Position numbers and translations under genes: made by a program. A stretch of 64,000 bases of DNA from an uncultured Candidatus Nemicrothrix sp. (GTDB lineage Bacteria > Actinomycetota > Acidimicrobiia > Acidimicrobiales > Acidimicrobilacustridaceae). The first letter of the stretch is position 1. Every line of letters begins with the position of its first letter. This document shows positions 43,078-52,723 of this stretch, piece by piece. Below the pieces are notes generated by a model. The model did no database searches and was not told where the DNA came from. It saw only the letters and a program-made list of their open reading frames with translations. The stretch covers positions 1 through 64,000 of the forward strand of contig CAIPQK010000075.1 of NCBI GenBank assembly GCA_903867185.1. The letters run 5' to 3'.

Positions 43078-43725
43078 ATGGCCCGCACGAAATCTGCCCC
43101 CGCTCCGACACTCGTCCTCTTGGTCCGACACGGCCAAACGCCTACGACCGGATCCACCCTTCCGGGACGCGCTCGAGGACTTCACCTCGCCGACACCGGG
43201 ATCGCCCAAGCCGAGGCGGCGGCGAGCCGCATCAGCAAGCTCACAAAGGTGGCGGCGATCTACGCCTCACCCCTTGAACGCACTCGCGAAACCGCCAAGC
43301 CGATCGCCCGTGAACGAAAACTCAAAGTGCAGATCGATCGCGGTCTGCTCGAATGCGATTTCGGCGACTGGACCGGCAAGAAACTCGACGCCCTTCGCAA
43401 GCTGCCCGAGTGGAACACCGTGCAGCGCTATCCAAGCGGCTTCCGATTCCCAAATGGCGAATCGTTTGCCGAGATGCAAACGCGAATGGTCGGCGCGCTC
43501 GATGCTCTCGTAGCGAAACATCCGGGCCAGACCATCGTGGCGGTTTCGCATGCTGACCCGATCAAGGCAGCCGTCGCACAAGCGCTTGGCACTCACCTTG
43601 ATCTTTTCCAGCGAATCGTTGTTTCACCATGTTCGATCTCCGCCATTCTCTATTCAGCGTCTGGTCCTGCGGTCCTTACCGTGAACTCAACCGGTGACGA
43701 CCTCTCGAAACTCGGACTTTCATGA
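43078..43725 (+). CDS. Histidine phosphatase (phosphoglycerate mutase-like), MSMEG_4193 family
   Basis: VLLVRHGQTPTTGSTLPGRARGLHLADTGIAQAEAAA...ASPLERTRETAKPI...LLECDFGDWTGKKL...VAVSHADPIKAAVAQALG. Confidence 0.93.
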   Translation: MARTKSAPAPTLVLLVRHGQTPTTGSTLPGRARGLHLADTGIAQAEAAASRISKLTKVAAIYASPLERTRETAKPIARERKLKVQIDRGLLECDFGDWTGKKLDALRKLPEWNTVQRYPSGFRFPNGESFAEMQTRMVGALDALVAKHPGQTIVAVSHADPIKAAVAQALGTHLDLFQRIVVSPCSISAILYSASGPAVLTVNSTGDDLSKLGLS

Positions 43726-44234
43726 GTGAATCTTGGGAATTCACCGAACCCGACAGCATTGTTCCGGGTGTCTTTGGTGAGCCGGGACGCCGAACGTTCT
43801 TCATCCAAGTTCGTGATGCTGGTCGAATCATTTCGTTCAAGATGGAAAAGCAACAAGTCGCAGCCCTTTGTGAATACCTCGAAGGAATTCTCACCGACCT
43901 TCCTGCAATCCATCCCGGTCAATTCATCGCCCCTCTCTCCGCAGTGAGTCCGGAAGAGATGCAATGGATTGTTGGAGGGCTCGCCGTCGCTTACGAAGAA
44001 GACGACGACCGGCTCATGATCGTCGCCGAAGAAATGCCCGACATTGATGATGAAGATGACTTCACCGAGGATTTCGATTTCGATCCGGCAACTGCTCGCA
44101 TCCGTATTACTCGTGCGCAGGTTGCGGCGTTTATCGCAGTTGGCAATGACATCGTTCGAGCCGGTCGCCCCGCCTGCCGGCTGTGCGGTCGACCGATGGA
44201 TCCGGGTGGCCACCCATGTCCTCGCCTGAACTAA
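43722..44234 (+). CDS. DUF3090 family protein
   Basis: GEPGRRTFFIQVRDAGRIISFKMEKQQVAALCEYLEGIL; C-terminal CRLCGRPMDPGGHPCPRLN; ATGA overlap with upstream gene. Confidence 0.92.
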   Translation: MSESWEFTEPDSIVPGVFGEPGRRTFFIQVRDAGRIISFKMEKQQVAALCEYLEGILTDLPAIHPGQFIAPLSAVSPEEMQWIVGGLAVAYEEDDDRLMIVAEEMPDIDDEDDFTEDFDFDPATARIRITRAQVAAFIAVGNDIVRAGRPACRLCGRPMDPGGHPCPRLN

Positions 44235-44935
44235 CCAGCGATGATCTCAACAAAATCGTTGCGGGCGGCGAGATCGAACTGATCGGGAAAATGCCGTGGA
44301 GTTCGAACGCAACGTTCCTCGCCGAAGCGACATTGGGCGAACACTCCACTCGCGTGATCTATAAACCCCATATCGGCGAACGACCTTTGTGGGATTTCCC
44401 TGACGGGCTTTGGAAACGTGAAGTTGCTGCGTATGAACTCAGCAACGCGCTCGGCTGGGATGTCGTTCCTTTCACCATTGCCCGCGATGACGCACCGCAC
44501 GGCATTGGTTCCGTACAGCGATTCATCGATGCCGACTTCGAGCAGCACTACTTCACCATGCTTGAAGACGAATCAACTCATGATCAATTGCAGCGCATGG
44601 CCGCGTTCGATTTCGTGTGCAACAACACCGACCGTAAAGGCGGCCATTGTTTGATCGATTCCGAGGGTCATATTTGGGGAATCGATAACGGCCTGTCGTT
44701 TCACGCTGAATTCAAACTGCGAACCGTCATTTGGGATTTCGGCGGAGAAGACATCGATGAAGATCTGCTCAACGACCTTCAGGAAATGATCGACGAAGGA
44801 CTTCCTCGTTCTGTTGCCGAACTACTCGGCACGTTCGAACAAGATGCCATCCTCGCTCGAGCCCGCGCCCTGGTTCGCGAAGGGGTACTCCCCATCGATG
44901 AAAGTGGCCACCGCTACCCATGGCCACTGGTCTGA
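44216..44935 (+). CDS. SCO1664 family protein (PI3/PI4-kinase-like)
   Basis: VIYKPHIGERPLWDFPDGLWKREVAAYELSNALGWDVVP...FDFVCNNTDRKGGHCLIDSEGHIWGIDNGLSFH; starts inside the DUF3090 gene. Confidence 0.92.
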   Translation: MSSPELTSDDLNKIVAGGEIELIGKMPWSSNATFLAEATLGEHSTRVIYKPHIGERPLWDFPDGLWKREVAAYELSNALGWDVVPFTIARDDAPHGIGSVQRFIDADFEQHYFTMLEDESTHDQLQRMAAFDFVCNNTDRKGGHCLIDSEGHIWGIDNGLSFHAEFKLRTVIWDFGGEDIDEDLLNDLQEMIDEGLPRSVAELLGTFEQDAILARARALVREGVLPIDESGHRYPWPLV

Positions 44936-44941
44936 AGTTTC

Positions 44942-45463
44942 TTAGTCGCCTTCGTAACTGACTGTCGGTGCGTCGTTCTTATTTTCCCAAGTGGCTTTGG
45001 CCCCGCTATGGCCAACATTGATCACAAGCACTGTTCCAAAGATGCTCAGCACGACGGCAAAGACCGCAATAAGAGTGCGCAAGGGTCGTGTGATGGAAAG
45101 TTCCGGAAGCCCTCGCTTCGCACGTTCTTTCACAAACTGATCAAACAGCATCAGGCTGCAGGCGCTTCCGCCCACGAGAAACGCGCCAATCAAACCCCAC
45201 TTGCCCATTTCCGCGTGCGCCTTTACTGCTTCCGTCACGCGAGTCGTTTCAAGCAGCACCTCACCACTTTGTTTCGCAAAGAACGCGAAAAAGAATCCAA
45301 CGACTCCGAGCCCGGCAGTGATCCAACCAATTCGTTCACGTGCCGCAGGCCAAAACGCGATGACAATCGTTCCAATCGCAGCAAGCGGCACAAGTACAAC
45401 CGCTGCGTGAACGATCAAGGGGTGGCTGGGAAGTCCGAAGATTGAATCAAAAAGCGCGAACAC
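44942..45463 (-). CDS. DUF2231-like membrane protein
   Basis: LPSHPLIVHAAVVLVPLAAIGTIVIAFWPAARERIGWITAGLGVVGFFFAFFAKQSGEVL. Confidence 0.82.
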   Translation of the reverse strand: MFALFDSIFGLPSHPLIVHAAVVLVPLAAIGTIVIAFWPAARERIGWITAGLGVVGFFFAFFAKQSGEVLLETTRVTEAVKAHAEMGKWGLIGAFLVGGSACSLMLFDQFVKERAKRGLPELSITRPLRTLIAVFAVVLSIFGTVLVINVGHSGAKATWENKNDAPTVSYEGD

Positions 45464-45517
45464 GTGAACTCCATCGTTTGCGGATAGTCAGTCTGTCAGG
45501 TCAGAGCATCGGAAAAC

Positions 45518-45552
45518 GACGAACGCCCCGACCAACGGCCAGGGCGTTCGTC
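45518..45552 (-). terminator. Intrinsic terminator of the etfBA operon
   Basis: 11-bp perfect stem gacgaacgccc / gggcgttcgtc; on the minus strand followed by TTTTCC. Confidence 0.8.
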
Positions 45553-45569
45553 ACGTGACCTACGAACAA

Positions 45570-46544
45570 TCAGCGAGCTTTGAGAGCCTCGATGAGTTGC
45601 GGCAGAACCTTGTGAACGTCGCCAACGATTCCGAGATCGCTAACCGCAAAGATCGGTGCTTCGGCATCTTTGTTAATGGCAATGATGTTCTTTGAGCCCT
45701 TCATGCCGACCATGTGCTGCGTCGCACCGGAAATACCGGCAGCGATGTACACCGTTGGCTTCACGACCTTGCCGGTCTGTCCAACCTGGTAGCTGTAAGG
45801 AACCCAACCAGCATCGACAATTGCGCGTGATGCACCAGGGGCAGCGTTGAGAAGCTTCGCCAACTCTTCAATGAGGGCGTACTTTTCCTGCTCGCCCAAA
45901 CCACGTCCGCCAGAAACGACGACGGCGGCTTCGTCGAGTGACGGGCCTTCACGCTCTTCAACGTGACGAGTGATGACCTTTGCTCCGGCGCTCTTGCCAC
46001 CGTCAGGAACGGCGATGGTCTCGACTGCTGCAGCACTGCCACCAGCAGACTCGGCAACAAACGACTTTGGCCGCACCAGCACGAGGTGAGGGCCAGCGGC
46101 GGTGAAGGTTGTCTTCACATCGGTGGTTCCACCAAACACAGGCTCAGTCGTGACGAGGCTTGATCCGTCGACCTCAATGTCGGTGTTGTTCGTGATGACC
46201 GTGCGGTCGAGCTTGACCGAAAGGCGACCAGCGATATCACGGCCGTAATAGGACGTGGCCGCGATGATCGCGTCGGGGGCGTTGCCACCGTCGACCAATG
46301 CAGCGATTGCACCTGAGACCGGAACGCCCGGAAGAGCACCAGCAAGATCGCCAGTTGTGTAGACCTTTGACGCACCGTACTCACCGAGTTGGCCAGCAAT
46401 CGCGTCGGCGTCGCCACCGGAGTAAATCGCTTCAACCGTGTCGGCCAGTGAACGAGCCTTCGTGAGTAGTTCAAGTGTGCTGGTGGTGACTTTGCCGTCT
46501 GTTGCTTCGGCGAGCACCCAAATCTTCGAAAGAGCCATGATCAA
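45570..46544 (-). CDS. etfA: Electron transfer flavoprotein alpha subunit
   Basis: [91 protein letters not shown]. Confidence 0.97.
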   Translation of the reverse strand: MIMALSKIWVLAEATDGKVTTSTLELLTKARSLADTVEAIYSGGDADAIAGQLGEYGASKVYTTGDLAGALPGVPVSGAIAALVDGGNAPDAIIAATSYYGRDIAGRLSVKLDRTVITNNTDIEVDGSSLVTTEPVFGGTTDVKTTFTAAGPHLVLVRPKSFVAESAGGSAAAVETIAVPDGGKSAGAKVITRHVEEREGPSLDEAAVVVSGGRGLGEQEKYALIEELAKLLNAAPGASRAIVDAGWVPYSYQVGQTGKVVKPTVYIAAGISGATQHMVGMKGSKNIIAINKDAEAPIFAVSDLGIVGDVHKVLPQLIEALKAR

Positions 46545-46550
46545 TTCCTC

Positions 46551-47333
46551 CTAGAGAACCTTGAGGTCGTCAAGGAAAGCGACGATCTTCTCAGCGGCGG
46601 TGCCGTCATCTTCGAAGACTTCACCAGCCTCGCGAGCGGGGGCTTCGGCAATCGACACGATCTGTTGACCAGCACCGGCCCAACCGACCTGACTGGCATC
46701 GAGACCAAGGTCGGCAACGGTGAGCGTGTCGACCGGCTTGGACTTCGCCGCCATGATGCCCTTGAAGGACGGGTAACGAGGTTCCACAACACCAGCAGTC
46801 ACCGATACAACGGCGGGAAGCGGGCATTCGACATCGTCATAACCAGCTTCAGTCTGACGCTGAATCTTGATGGTGCTGCCTTCAACACTGATCGACTTCG
46901 CGAAGGTGACCGACGGAAGGTCGAGCAGACCAGCGATCTGCTCGGGGACCGTGCCGGTGTAACCGTCACTTGATTCAGTCGCAGTGAGAACAAGGTCTGC
47001 ACCTTCGACACGCTGAATGGCTTTGGCGAGCACCTTGGCCGTGGCGAGTGCATCGCTACCAGCGAGTGCATCGTCACTGACGAGAATGGCCTTGGCCGCA
47101 CCCATAGCGAGCGCGGTACGAAGACCGGACACTTCACCATTAGGAGCCATGGAGACGAGCGTGACTTCACCGCCACCGGCAGTGGTCACAAGCTGCAGCG
47201 CCATCTCAACACCGTACGAATCAGATTCGTCGAGGATGAGCTTGCCGTCTCGCTTCAGGGTTTTAGTAGTGGGATCCAACGCACCAGGATCAGCCGGGTC
47301 CGGGATCTGCTTGACACAAACAACAACGTTCAT
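46551..47333 (-). CDS. etfB: Electron transfer flavoprotein beta subunit
   Basis: MNVVVCVKQIPDPADPGALDPTTKTLKRDGKLILDESDSYGVEMALQL; ATG 47333. Confidence 0.96.
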   Translation of the reverse strand: MNVVVCVKQIPDPADPGALDPTTKTLKRDGKLILDESDSYGVEMALQLVTTAGGGEVTLVSMAPNGEVSGLRTALAMGAAKAILVSDDALAGSDALATAKVLAKAIQRVEGADLVLTATESSDGYTGTVPEQIAGLLDLPSVTFAKSISVEGSTIKIQRQTEAGYDDVECPLPAVVSVTAGVVEPRYPSFKGIMAAKSKPVDTLTVADLGLDASQVGWAGAGQQIVSIAEAPAREAGEVFEDDGTAAEKIVAFLDDLKVL

Positions 47334-47443
47334 AGGGCGAATCCTGCCCGCAGAATGGGGTCGGGGCCAAATCACACGACAACGTTCTTTGGGGAGACGA
47401 GCCACGACGTCACCTTCAGGCCTCCGCTACGGTCCAAGACCTT

Positions 47444-48373
47444 GTGAAGCTGCTCCTCATAGTCAATCCTTCGGCCTCTTCGGTCACTGCCCGGGGACGG
47501 GTAGTCATTGCCAAAGCCCTCGCCGCCGACCATGTCGTCACGGTGGCCGAGACCACGCGGCGCGGCCACGCGACTCGACTGGCCGCAGCCGCCGCCGCAG
47601 ACGGAACCGACGTCGTTGTCGTACTCGGCGGAGACGGCACATTGAACGAAGCGGCAAATGGCCTCGCCGGAACCTCGACCGCTCTCGCTGCGGTACCCGG
47701 AGGATCGACCAACGTGTTCGCTCGCACACTTGGTCTTCCCGATGATCCGATCGAAGCGACCGGAGCGCTCCTCGATGCCCTTTCCCACGGATCGATTAAG
47801 CGCATCGGACTCGGATCTGTAAATGGTCGCTATTTCCTTTTCCATGTCGGCATCGGTTTTGATGCAGCCGTGGTAGCAGAAGTTGAACGACGCGGCTCCC
47901 TGAAGCGGTGGGCAAACCACGCGCTGTTCGGCTGGGCAGCATTCGACACCTGGATTCGAAAGTACGACCGCAAGCGATCTCACTTCGCAGTACGAGTCGA
48001 AGGCCAGCCGACAGTCGATGACGCGATGTTTACGGTCTGTCTCAATACTGACCCGTACACGTTTATTGGAACTCGACCTTTTACCGTTGCTCCCGAAGCC
48101 ACACTGGATCGACCACTCAGCATCGTGACATTGCGAACCCTCGATGCAATTCCTCTTGCGCGCATACTTTCTTCAACACTTGGCTCAGGAAAACGTTTGC
48201 GAAGCGATCGCAACGTGTCATTTCACCCCGATGTCACTCACATCGAGATCGATGGCTACGGACCGGTCCCGCATCAGGTCGATGGCGATTATCTCGGCGA
48301 TGTCGAGCACCTCGAACTTCGCTATGAACCTGACGCCTTGTCACTGGTAATTCCTCGAACTACTTCTGGCTGA
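47444..48373 (+). CDS. Diacylglycerol kinase-family lipid kinase
   Basis: LLLIVNPSASSV...VVVVLGGDGTLNEAANGLAGTSTALAAVPGGSTNVFARTLGLP; GTG start. Confidence 0.94.
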   Translation: MKLLLIVNPSASSVTARGRVVIAKALAADHVVTVAETTRRGHATRLAAAAAADGTDVVVVLGGDGTLNEAANGLAGTSTALAAVPGGSTNVFARTLGLPDDPIEATGALLDALSHGSIKRIGLGSVNGRYFLFHVGIGFDAAVVAEVERRGSLKRWANHALFGWAAFDTWIRKYDRKRSHFAVRVEGQPTVDDAMFTVCLNTDPYTFIGTRPFTVAPEATLDRPLSIVTLRTLDAIPLARILSSTLGSGKRLRSDRNVSFHPDVTHIEIDGYGPVPHQVDGDYLGDVEHLELRYEPDALSLVIPRTTSG

Positions 48374-49040
48374 GGACTTGGTGACAAAATCGCGGGACAT
48401 TCGTAATAATCGCGTCGACTCCGACCTCTGAAAGAGCGCGGATCTCATGCTCTCCATCGACGGTCCATACATTCACTGCGATCCCAAGCGAATGCGCTCG
48501 GTCGACAAACTTCCGATCGACGAGACCATGCCAGGGATTGATCGCGACGTGCCCGTCTCTCGCTGCACGCTCCAGATCAGATTCAAGTGATCCCCCGTCA
48601 GCATTGAGGAGCCCAGTGGGAAGTGTCGGGGCCAATGCCCGCACTTCATCAACGATGTCGTGATCAAACGACGTGACCAGAAATTCGCGTTCTTCATCGA
48701 AGGAAACAAGAAGTTCCACAACGCGTTCGATAAGAAGTGAGCGAAGTGACGCCAACCCATCGGGTTTGATTTCAACATTCACCCCGAGTGGCGAACACGA
48801 ACGGAGCACGGTACGAAGGGTGGGAATGAAATCGGGCAGTTCGTTGACTGCCAACTCACCGATGAACCGGCCATCGGCCAGAACGGGGTCGTGATGCACC
48901 ACGACCTCTCCATCGGCAGTGAGGTGGACATCGAGTTCCACCCAATCAGCGCCCTGTTCAACCGCTTCGATGAACGCCTCGACCGTATTGCCCGGTGGAA
49001 CTGCCGCTGAAGCACCCCGATGCGCCACGACGAATGCCAT
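48360..49040 (-). CDS. Glycerophosphodiester phosphodiesterase
   Basis: VVAHRGASAAVPPGNTVEAFIEAVEQGADWVELDVHLTADGEVVVHHDPVL. Confidence 0.96.
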   Translation of the reverse strand: MAFVVAHRGASAAVPPGNTVEAFIEAVEQGADWVELDVHLTADGEVVVHHDPVLADGRFIGELAVNELPDFIPTLRTVLRSCSPLGVNVEIKPDGLASLRSLLIERVVELLVSFDEEREFLVTSFDHDIVDEVRALAPTLPTGLLNADGGSLESDLERAARDGHVAINPWHGLVDRKFVDRAHSLGIAVNVWTVDGEHEIRALSEVGVDAIITNVPRFCHQVLSQK

Positions 49041-49283
49041 TTGCCCACCGTAGGCCTTTCGCCGCTGAAGTTTTTGTCGAACTTCACCAGTGTTCTTTGG
49101 GTGTCATTTGTCACAAATGGTTCAGCGACATCAAACCCACCGCGGTATCGCGGGCGCTGACCTCAGCATTTGCAAAGAACCCCTTGCGCGTGCGTAGGGC
49201 CGCCGCTACGTTCTCGCCCCTCAGCCACACATGTCCGGGTCCGTTCGAATCAGTTCCTGATTCACACGGTGCGGAGAGGTGGC

Positions 49284-49643
49284 ATGAACACACATCTCAC
49301 GGATCGGCTGGAAAACCGCTTCGTGTCCCCTGATCCTGGAGGAACCGTGGCCCTGACCGCGCCCTATTCAATGACCCTGAACGCAATCGCCGACGATTGG
49401 CGAGATGAATCCGCTTGTCGCGACACCGATCCCGATCTCTTTTTCCCAGTCGGCACCACCGGCCCGGCAATCGAGCAGATCGAAAACGCCAAGTCGGTCT
49501 GCACCGACTGTGAAGTTCGCCAGCCCTGCCTCGACTTTGCTCTCGCCACGAACCAAGACTCTGGCATCTGGGGTGGCACCTCAGAAGAAGAGCGTCGCAA
49601 GCTGCGCCGCCAGTGGCTCGCCGCTCGCCGTAAGGCATCCTGA
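49284..49643 (+). CDS. whiB1: WhiB-family Fe-S regulator, WhiB1-like
   Basis: DWRDESACRDTDPDLFFPVGTTGPAIEQIENAKSVCTDCEVRQPCLDFALATNQDSGIWGGTSEEERRKLRRQ: four Cys and GIWGG turn; alternative ATG at 49371. Confidence 0.93.
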   Translation: MNTHLTDRLENRFVSPDPGGTVALTAPYSMTLNAIADDWRDESACRDTDPDLFFPVGTTGPAIEQIENAKSVCTDCEVRQPCLDFALATNQDSGIWGGTSEEERRKLRRQWLAARRKAS

Positions 49644-49674
49644 GCGCCACGCCTTGAGTCGCTGACTCACTCCC

Positions 49675-49710
49675 ACGACCTCCCTGCGGGGAGGTCGTTG
49701 TCGTTTTCCG
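49675..49710 (+). terminator. Intrinsic terminator after whiB1
   Basis: acgacctccc-tgcg-gggaggtcgt (10-bp stem) followed by tgtcgtttt. Confidence 0.85.
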
Positions 49711-49724
49711 CCCAGCGCATCGGC

Positions 49725-51197
49725 TCAACGACGCACAGGCACCGAGATCCGCACAACGGTGCCTGGATGGCCCGGCGTTCCTTCGCCAGCCGAGAAACCG
49801 ATGGTTCCACCCAATTCGGTCGTGACAAGCGTACGAACGATTGAGAGACCTAATCCGGTGCTGTCGTCGATGGTGAAACCAGGAGACGTGCCGACACCGT
49901 TGTCGGTCACGGTCACCCGCAACCTCGTTCCGGTGTTCTCAAGCTCTACAAGCACCGTCGCATCTTCGGTCGGACCAGACGGAAAGGCATGGTCGACGAC
50001 GTTCTGAAGAAGTTCAGTCAGCACCACGGCGAGTGGAGTTGCGACATCGGCAGGAAGAATTCCGCCATCTCCGACCACCGAGAACTGAATGGGACGCTCT
50101 GGGGAGATGAGCCCTTCTTCGACCATCCGTACGAGTGGGCGGACGATCTCAATGAAAGGAACGTCGTCGCCGATTGTGAGAGAAAGCGTTTCGTGCACGA
50201 GCGCAATTGAACGGATCCGACGAACCGACTCCTCCACTGCAGCTTTTGCTTCGGGCGAAGACAAGCGCCGGCCCTGTAATCGAAGGAGCGCAGAGATCGT
50301 CTGCAGATTGTTTTTCACCCGATGATGAATTTCGCGAATGGTTGCATCTTTCGACAAGAGCATGAGATCACGACGTCGAAGTTCCGAGATATCTCGCATC
50401 AGCACCAGTGCCCCGGTCACTCGTTCTTCAGACACAAGCGGAATGATGCGCAACAAAATCGTGACATTTGGACCGCGTCCAATTTCTTCTGCAGTCGGCC
50501 GGGCGAGTGTGAACGCCGCGCGCACGGGCGTGTCTGGCAATCCGAGTTCGCCAAATCGTTCGCCTTCTGAATTCGCATGAACGCCAATTCGATGCAGCGC
50601 AGAAATTGCATTCGGTGAAGCGAACTGCACTCGCTCGTCAGCGTCGAGCACCATGACGCCATCGCCGACTCGCGGCATGACGACTCCGCGTTCGTCATCA
50701 CCTGAGAATGGGAATTCCCCAGCGGCAACCATCTCTGCGAATCGGTTGAACACATTGAGATAGGTGCGTTCAAGAACTCCGTCCTGACGAGCGACATGCT
50801 GGTTCGCATCTTTGGTGAGCACTGCAATCGTGCGTCCACCAAAACGAACAGGAATACAGGTTTCACGAACGGAATCTTCGACAGCACCCGGAGGAATCTC
50901 GCCTTCGCAAACATTGCCGGTTGCGAACGTTTCGCCCACAAGTGGACGCTCGGCCACTGTAACGACGCGACCCACCCAGTCGTTTGTGAAAAGTGTCTGG
51001 CTTGTGGTCGGACGGATCTGCCCGAGAACGACCATTGAACGATCGTCGTCGGCGCTCCGATCGCGACCGAACAACATGAGGTCAGAGAAACTCAGGTCAG
51101 CGAGTAGACCCCAGGTTCCGAGCAAACGCTGAAGATGATCCGTTTCTGCCGACGTGAGCCGCGACCGTTGCTGGGCGAGCTCCGCCAAACTTGCCAT
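49725..51197 (-). CDS. PdtaS-like sensor histidine kinase (GAF-like, PAS-like, HisKA_2, HATPase)
   Basis: REIHHRVKNNLQTISALLRLQGRRLSSPEAKAAVEESVRRIRSIALVHETLS; VTDNGVGTSPGFTIDDSTGLGLSIVRTLV. Confidence 0.92.
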   Translation of the reverse strand: MASLAELAQQRSRLTSAETDHLQRLLGTWGLLADLSFSDLMLFGRDRSADDDRSMVVLGQIRPTTSQTLFTNDWVGRVVTVAERPLVGETFATGNVCEGEIPPGAVEDSVRETCIPVRFGGRTIAVLTKDANQHVARQDGVLERTYLNVFNRFAEMVAAGEFPFSGDDERGVVMPRVGDGVMVLDADERVQFASPNAISALHRIGVHANSEGERFGELGLPDTPVRAAFTLARPTAEEIGRGPNVTILLRIIPLVSEERVTGALVLMRDISELRRRDLMLLSKDATIREIHHRVKNNLQTISALLRLQGRRLSSPEAKAAVEESVRRIRSIALVHETLSLTIGDDVPFIEIVRPLVRMVEEGLISPERPIQFSVVGDGGILPADVATPLAVVLTELLQNVVDHAFPSGPTEDATVLVELENTGTRLRVTVTDNGVGTSPGFTIDDSTGLGLSIVRTLVTTELGGTIGFSAGEGTPGHPGTVVRISVPVRR

Positions 51198-51215
51198 TGA
51201 TGTGTGGCGTCGGGA

Positions 51216-51452
51216 TCAGCCCGCGCCGAAACCGATCCGGCGCTCGCCGTCGGAGGATCCCAATTCGACGTAGGCGATTTTGGCTGATGGAACAGCAATG
51301 TCTCGGCCATGACGATCGGTTAACCAGAGGACACTTGTGGCATCGGCCAGTGCAGCGTCGATCGATGCACGGACTTCAGCGCGGTTAACACTGGACGCCA
51401 TCTCGATTTCAATTTCTTTGGGTGTCTGTTGCACACCGATGCGGACGTCCAC
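51216..51452 (-). CDS. DUF3107-like small protein
   Basis: MDVRIGVQQTPKEIEIEMASSVNRAEVRASIDAALADATSVLWLTDRHGRDIAVPSAKIAYVELG. Confidence 0.85.
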   Translation of the reverse strand: MDVRIGVQQTPKEIEIEMASSVNRAEVRASIDAALADATSVLWLTDRHGRDIAVPSAKIAYVELGSSDGERRIGFGAG

Positions 51453-51518
51453 GAAGTTCCTCCTGTACGAAACCGACCTGATGGCCGGCGCCTCATGCTA
51501 GATCGCGAGACCGAGCTG

Positions 51519-52664
51519 TTATCCCAGCAACTTCAGACCGGCGTTGTAGCGCCGGGTGGGAGCGAGTTCAAGGTCAATAACCTCGGCGAGCGCACGAATG
51601 GCGAGCGCAGCCTCGCTCTCGGGATCCACGGCCACAATCGGGTTGCCATCGTCAGATCCCTGACGCAGAGCAGTCACCAATGGAACCTGGCCGACGAAGC
51701 GAACGCCGAGGCGCTCAGCCAATTCGGCTCCGCCTCCCGCTCCGAACAACTCGTAGCGCTTGCCATCGTCTCCGGTGAACCACGACATGTTCTCGATGAC
51801 ACCCTTGACTTCGATGTTCACCTTTTCGGCCATGAACGCTGCGCGCTGTGCAACCTTCTGCGCTGCCGGCTGTGGCGTGGTGACGACGTAAAGCTCGGCA
51901 CGCGGAAGGAACTGTGCAATCGACAACGCGATGTCGCCAGTTCCAGGTGGAAGATCAACAAGCAGAAAATCTGGTTCATCCCAAAAGACATCGGTGAGGA
52001 ACTGCTCAAGCGCTTTGTGCAACATCGGTCCACGCCAGATGACGGGCTGATCTTCCTCGACAAAGAAACCCATAGAGATGCATCGAACGCCATGCGCTTC
52101 GGGCGGAACAATCATTTCGTCAATGATTGTCGGCGTGTGATCGACGCCCAACATGCGCGGAATCGAGAAACCCCAGACATCGGCGTCGACAACTGCAACT
52201 TTGTGCCCACGCTGTGCGAGTGCGATTGAAAGGTTCGTGGTGATCGACGACTTCCCGACACCACCCTTACCTGACGCAATCAGCAAGACACGCGTTGAGC
52301 TCGAAGCATCAGCGAACGGAATGATACGACCTTCGGCATGTCCGTGGCCCTGATGTGTTCCCGCAGTCGATGCAGGATCACCATGAAGGAGTTCGCGAAT
52401 ACCAGCGCGTTCTTCATCGGTCATGACAGTGAAATCAAGATCGACGCGATCGATTCCGTCGAGCGCAACGATTGCATTCGTGACTCGATTTTGGATTTCG
52501 TTGCGCAAGGGACAGCCTGCGACCGTGAGCGCAATCTGGATGGCCACGACGGGGCCATCGATCGCAATACCGCGGACCATCCCGAGGTCGACGATGCTTC
52601 GGTGTAGTTCGGGGTCTTCAACGGGGCGAAGTACCTCGATGACATCGGCATCTGTGATGGACAT
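51519..52664 (-). CDS. mrp: Mrp/NBP35-family P-loop Fe-S carrier ATPase with N-terminal DUF59/MIP18-like domain
   Basis: VLLIASGKGGVGKSSITTNLSIALAQRGHKVAVVDADVWGFSIPRMLG; N-term VIEVLRPVEDPELHRSIVDLGMVRG. Confidence 0.95.
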   Translation of the reverse strand: MSITDADVIEVLRPVEDPELHRSIVDLGMVRGIAIDGPVVAIQIALTVAGCPLRNEIQNRVTNAIVALDGIDRVDLDFTVMTDEERAGIRELLHGDPASTAGTHQGHGHAEGRIIPFADASSSTRVLLIASGKGGVGKSSITTNLSIALAQRGHKVAVVDADVWGFSIPRMLGVDHTPTIIDEMIVPPEAHGVRCISMGFFVEEDQPVIWRGPMLHKALEQFLTDVFWDEPDFLLVDLPPGTGDIALSIAQFLPRAELYVVTTPQPAAQKVAQRAAFMAEKVNIEVKGVIENMSWFTGDDGKRYELFGAGGGAELAERLGVRFVGQVPLVTALRQGSDDGNPIVAVDPESEAALAIRALAEVIDLELAPTRRYNAGLKLLG

Positions 52665-52711
52665 TTAGGGGGTCTCGCTTCGGGTCGGGGAATTTCTCCT
52701 ACGGCAATAGG

Positions 52712-52717
52712 TAGAAT
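52712..52717 (+). promoter_or_regulatory. Candidate -10 element (TAGAAT), 6 nt before the GTG start of the SufR-like gene
   Basis: ggTAGAATaccgagGTGGAACAG. Confidence 0.5.
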
Positions 52718-52723
52718 ACCGAG

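Noticed and set aside
47017-47745. 242-aa plus-strand ORF spanning the etfB start and DAGK start
   Set aside because: Out-of-frame with DAGK and antisense to etfB; C-terminal half is RRRRRN-type low complexity.
48360-48373. 14-nt convergent overlap of the DAGK and glycerophosphodiesterase stops, considered as a sequencing frameshift
   Set aside because: Both proteins end plausibly; short tail-to-tail overlaps are common in compact genomes.
50417-51132. Overlapping ORFs on both strands inside the histidine kinase
   Set aside because: Shadow frames of the 490-aa kinase CDS, which has clear family motifs.
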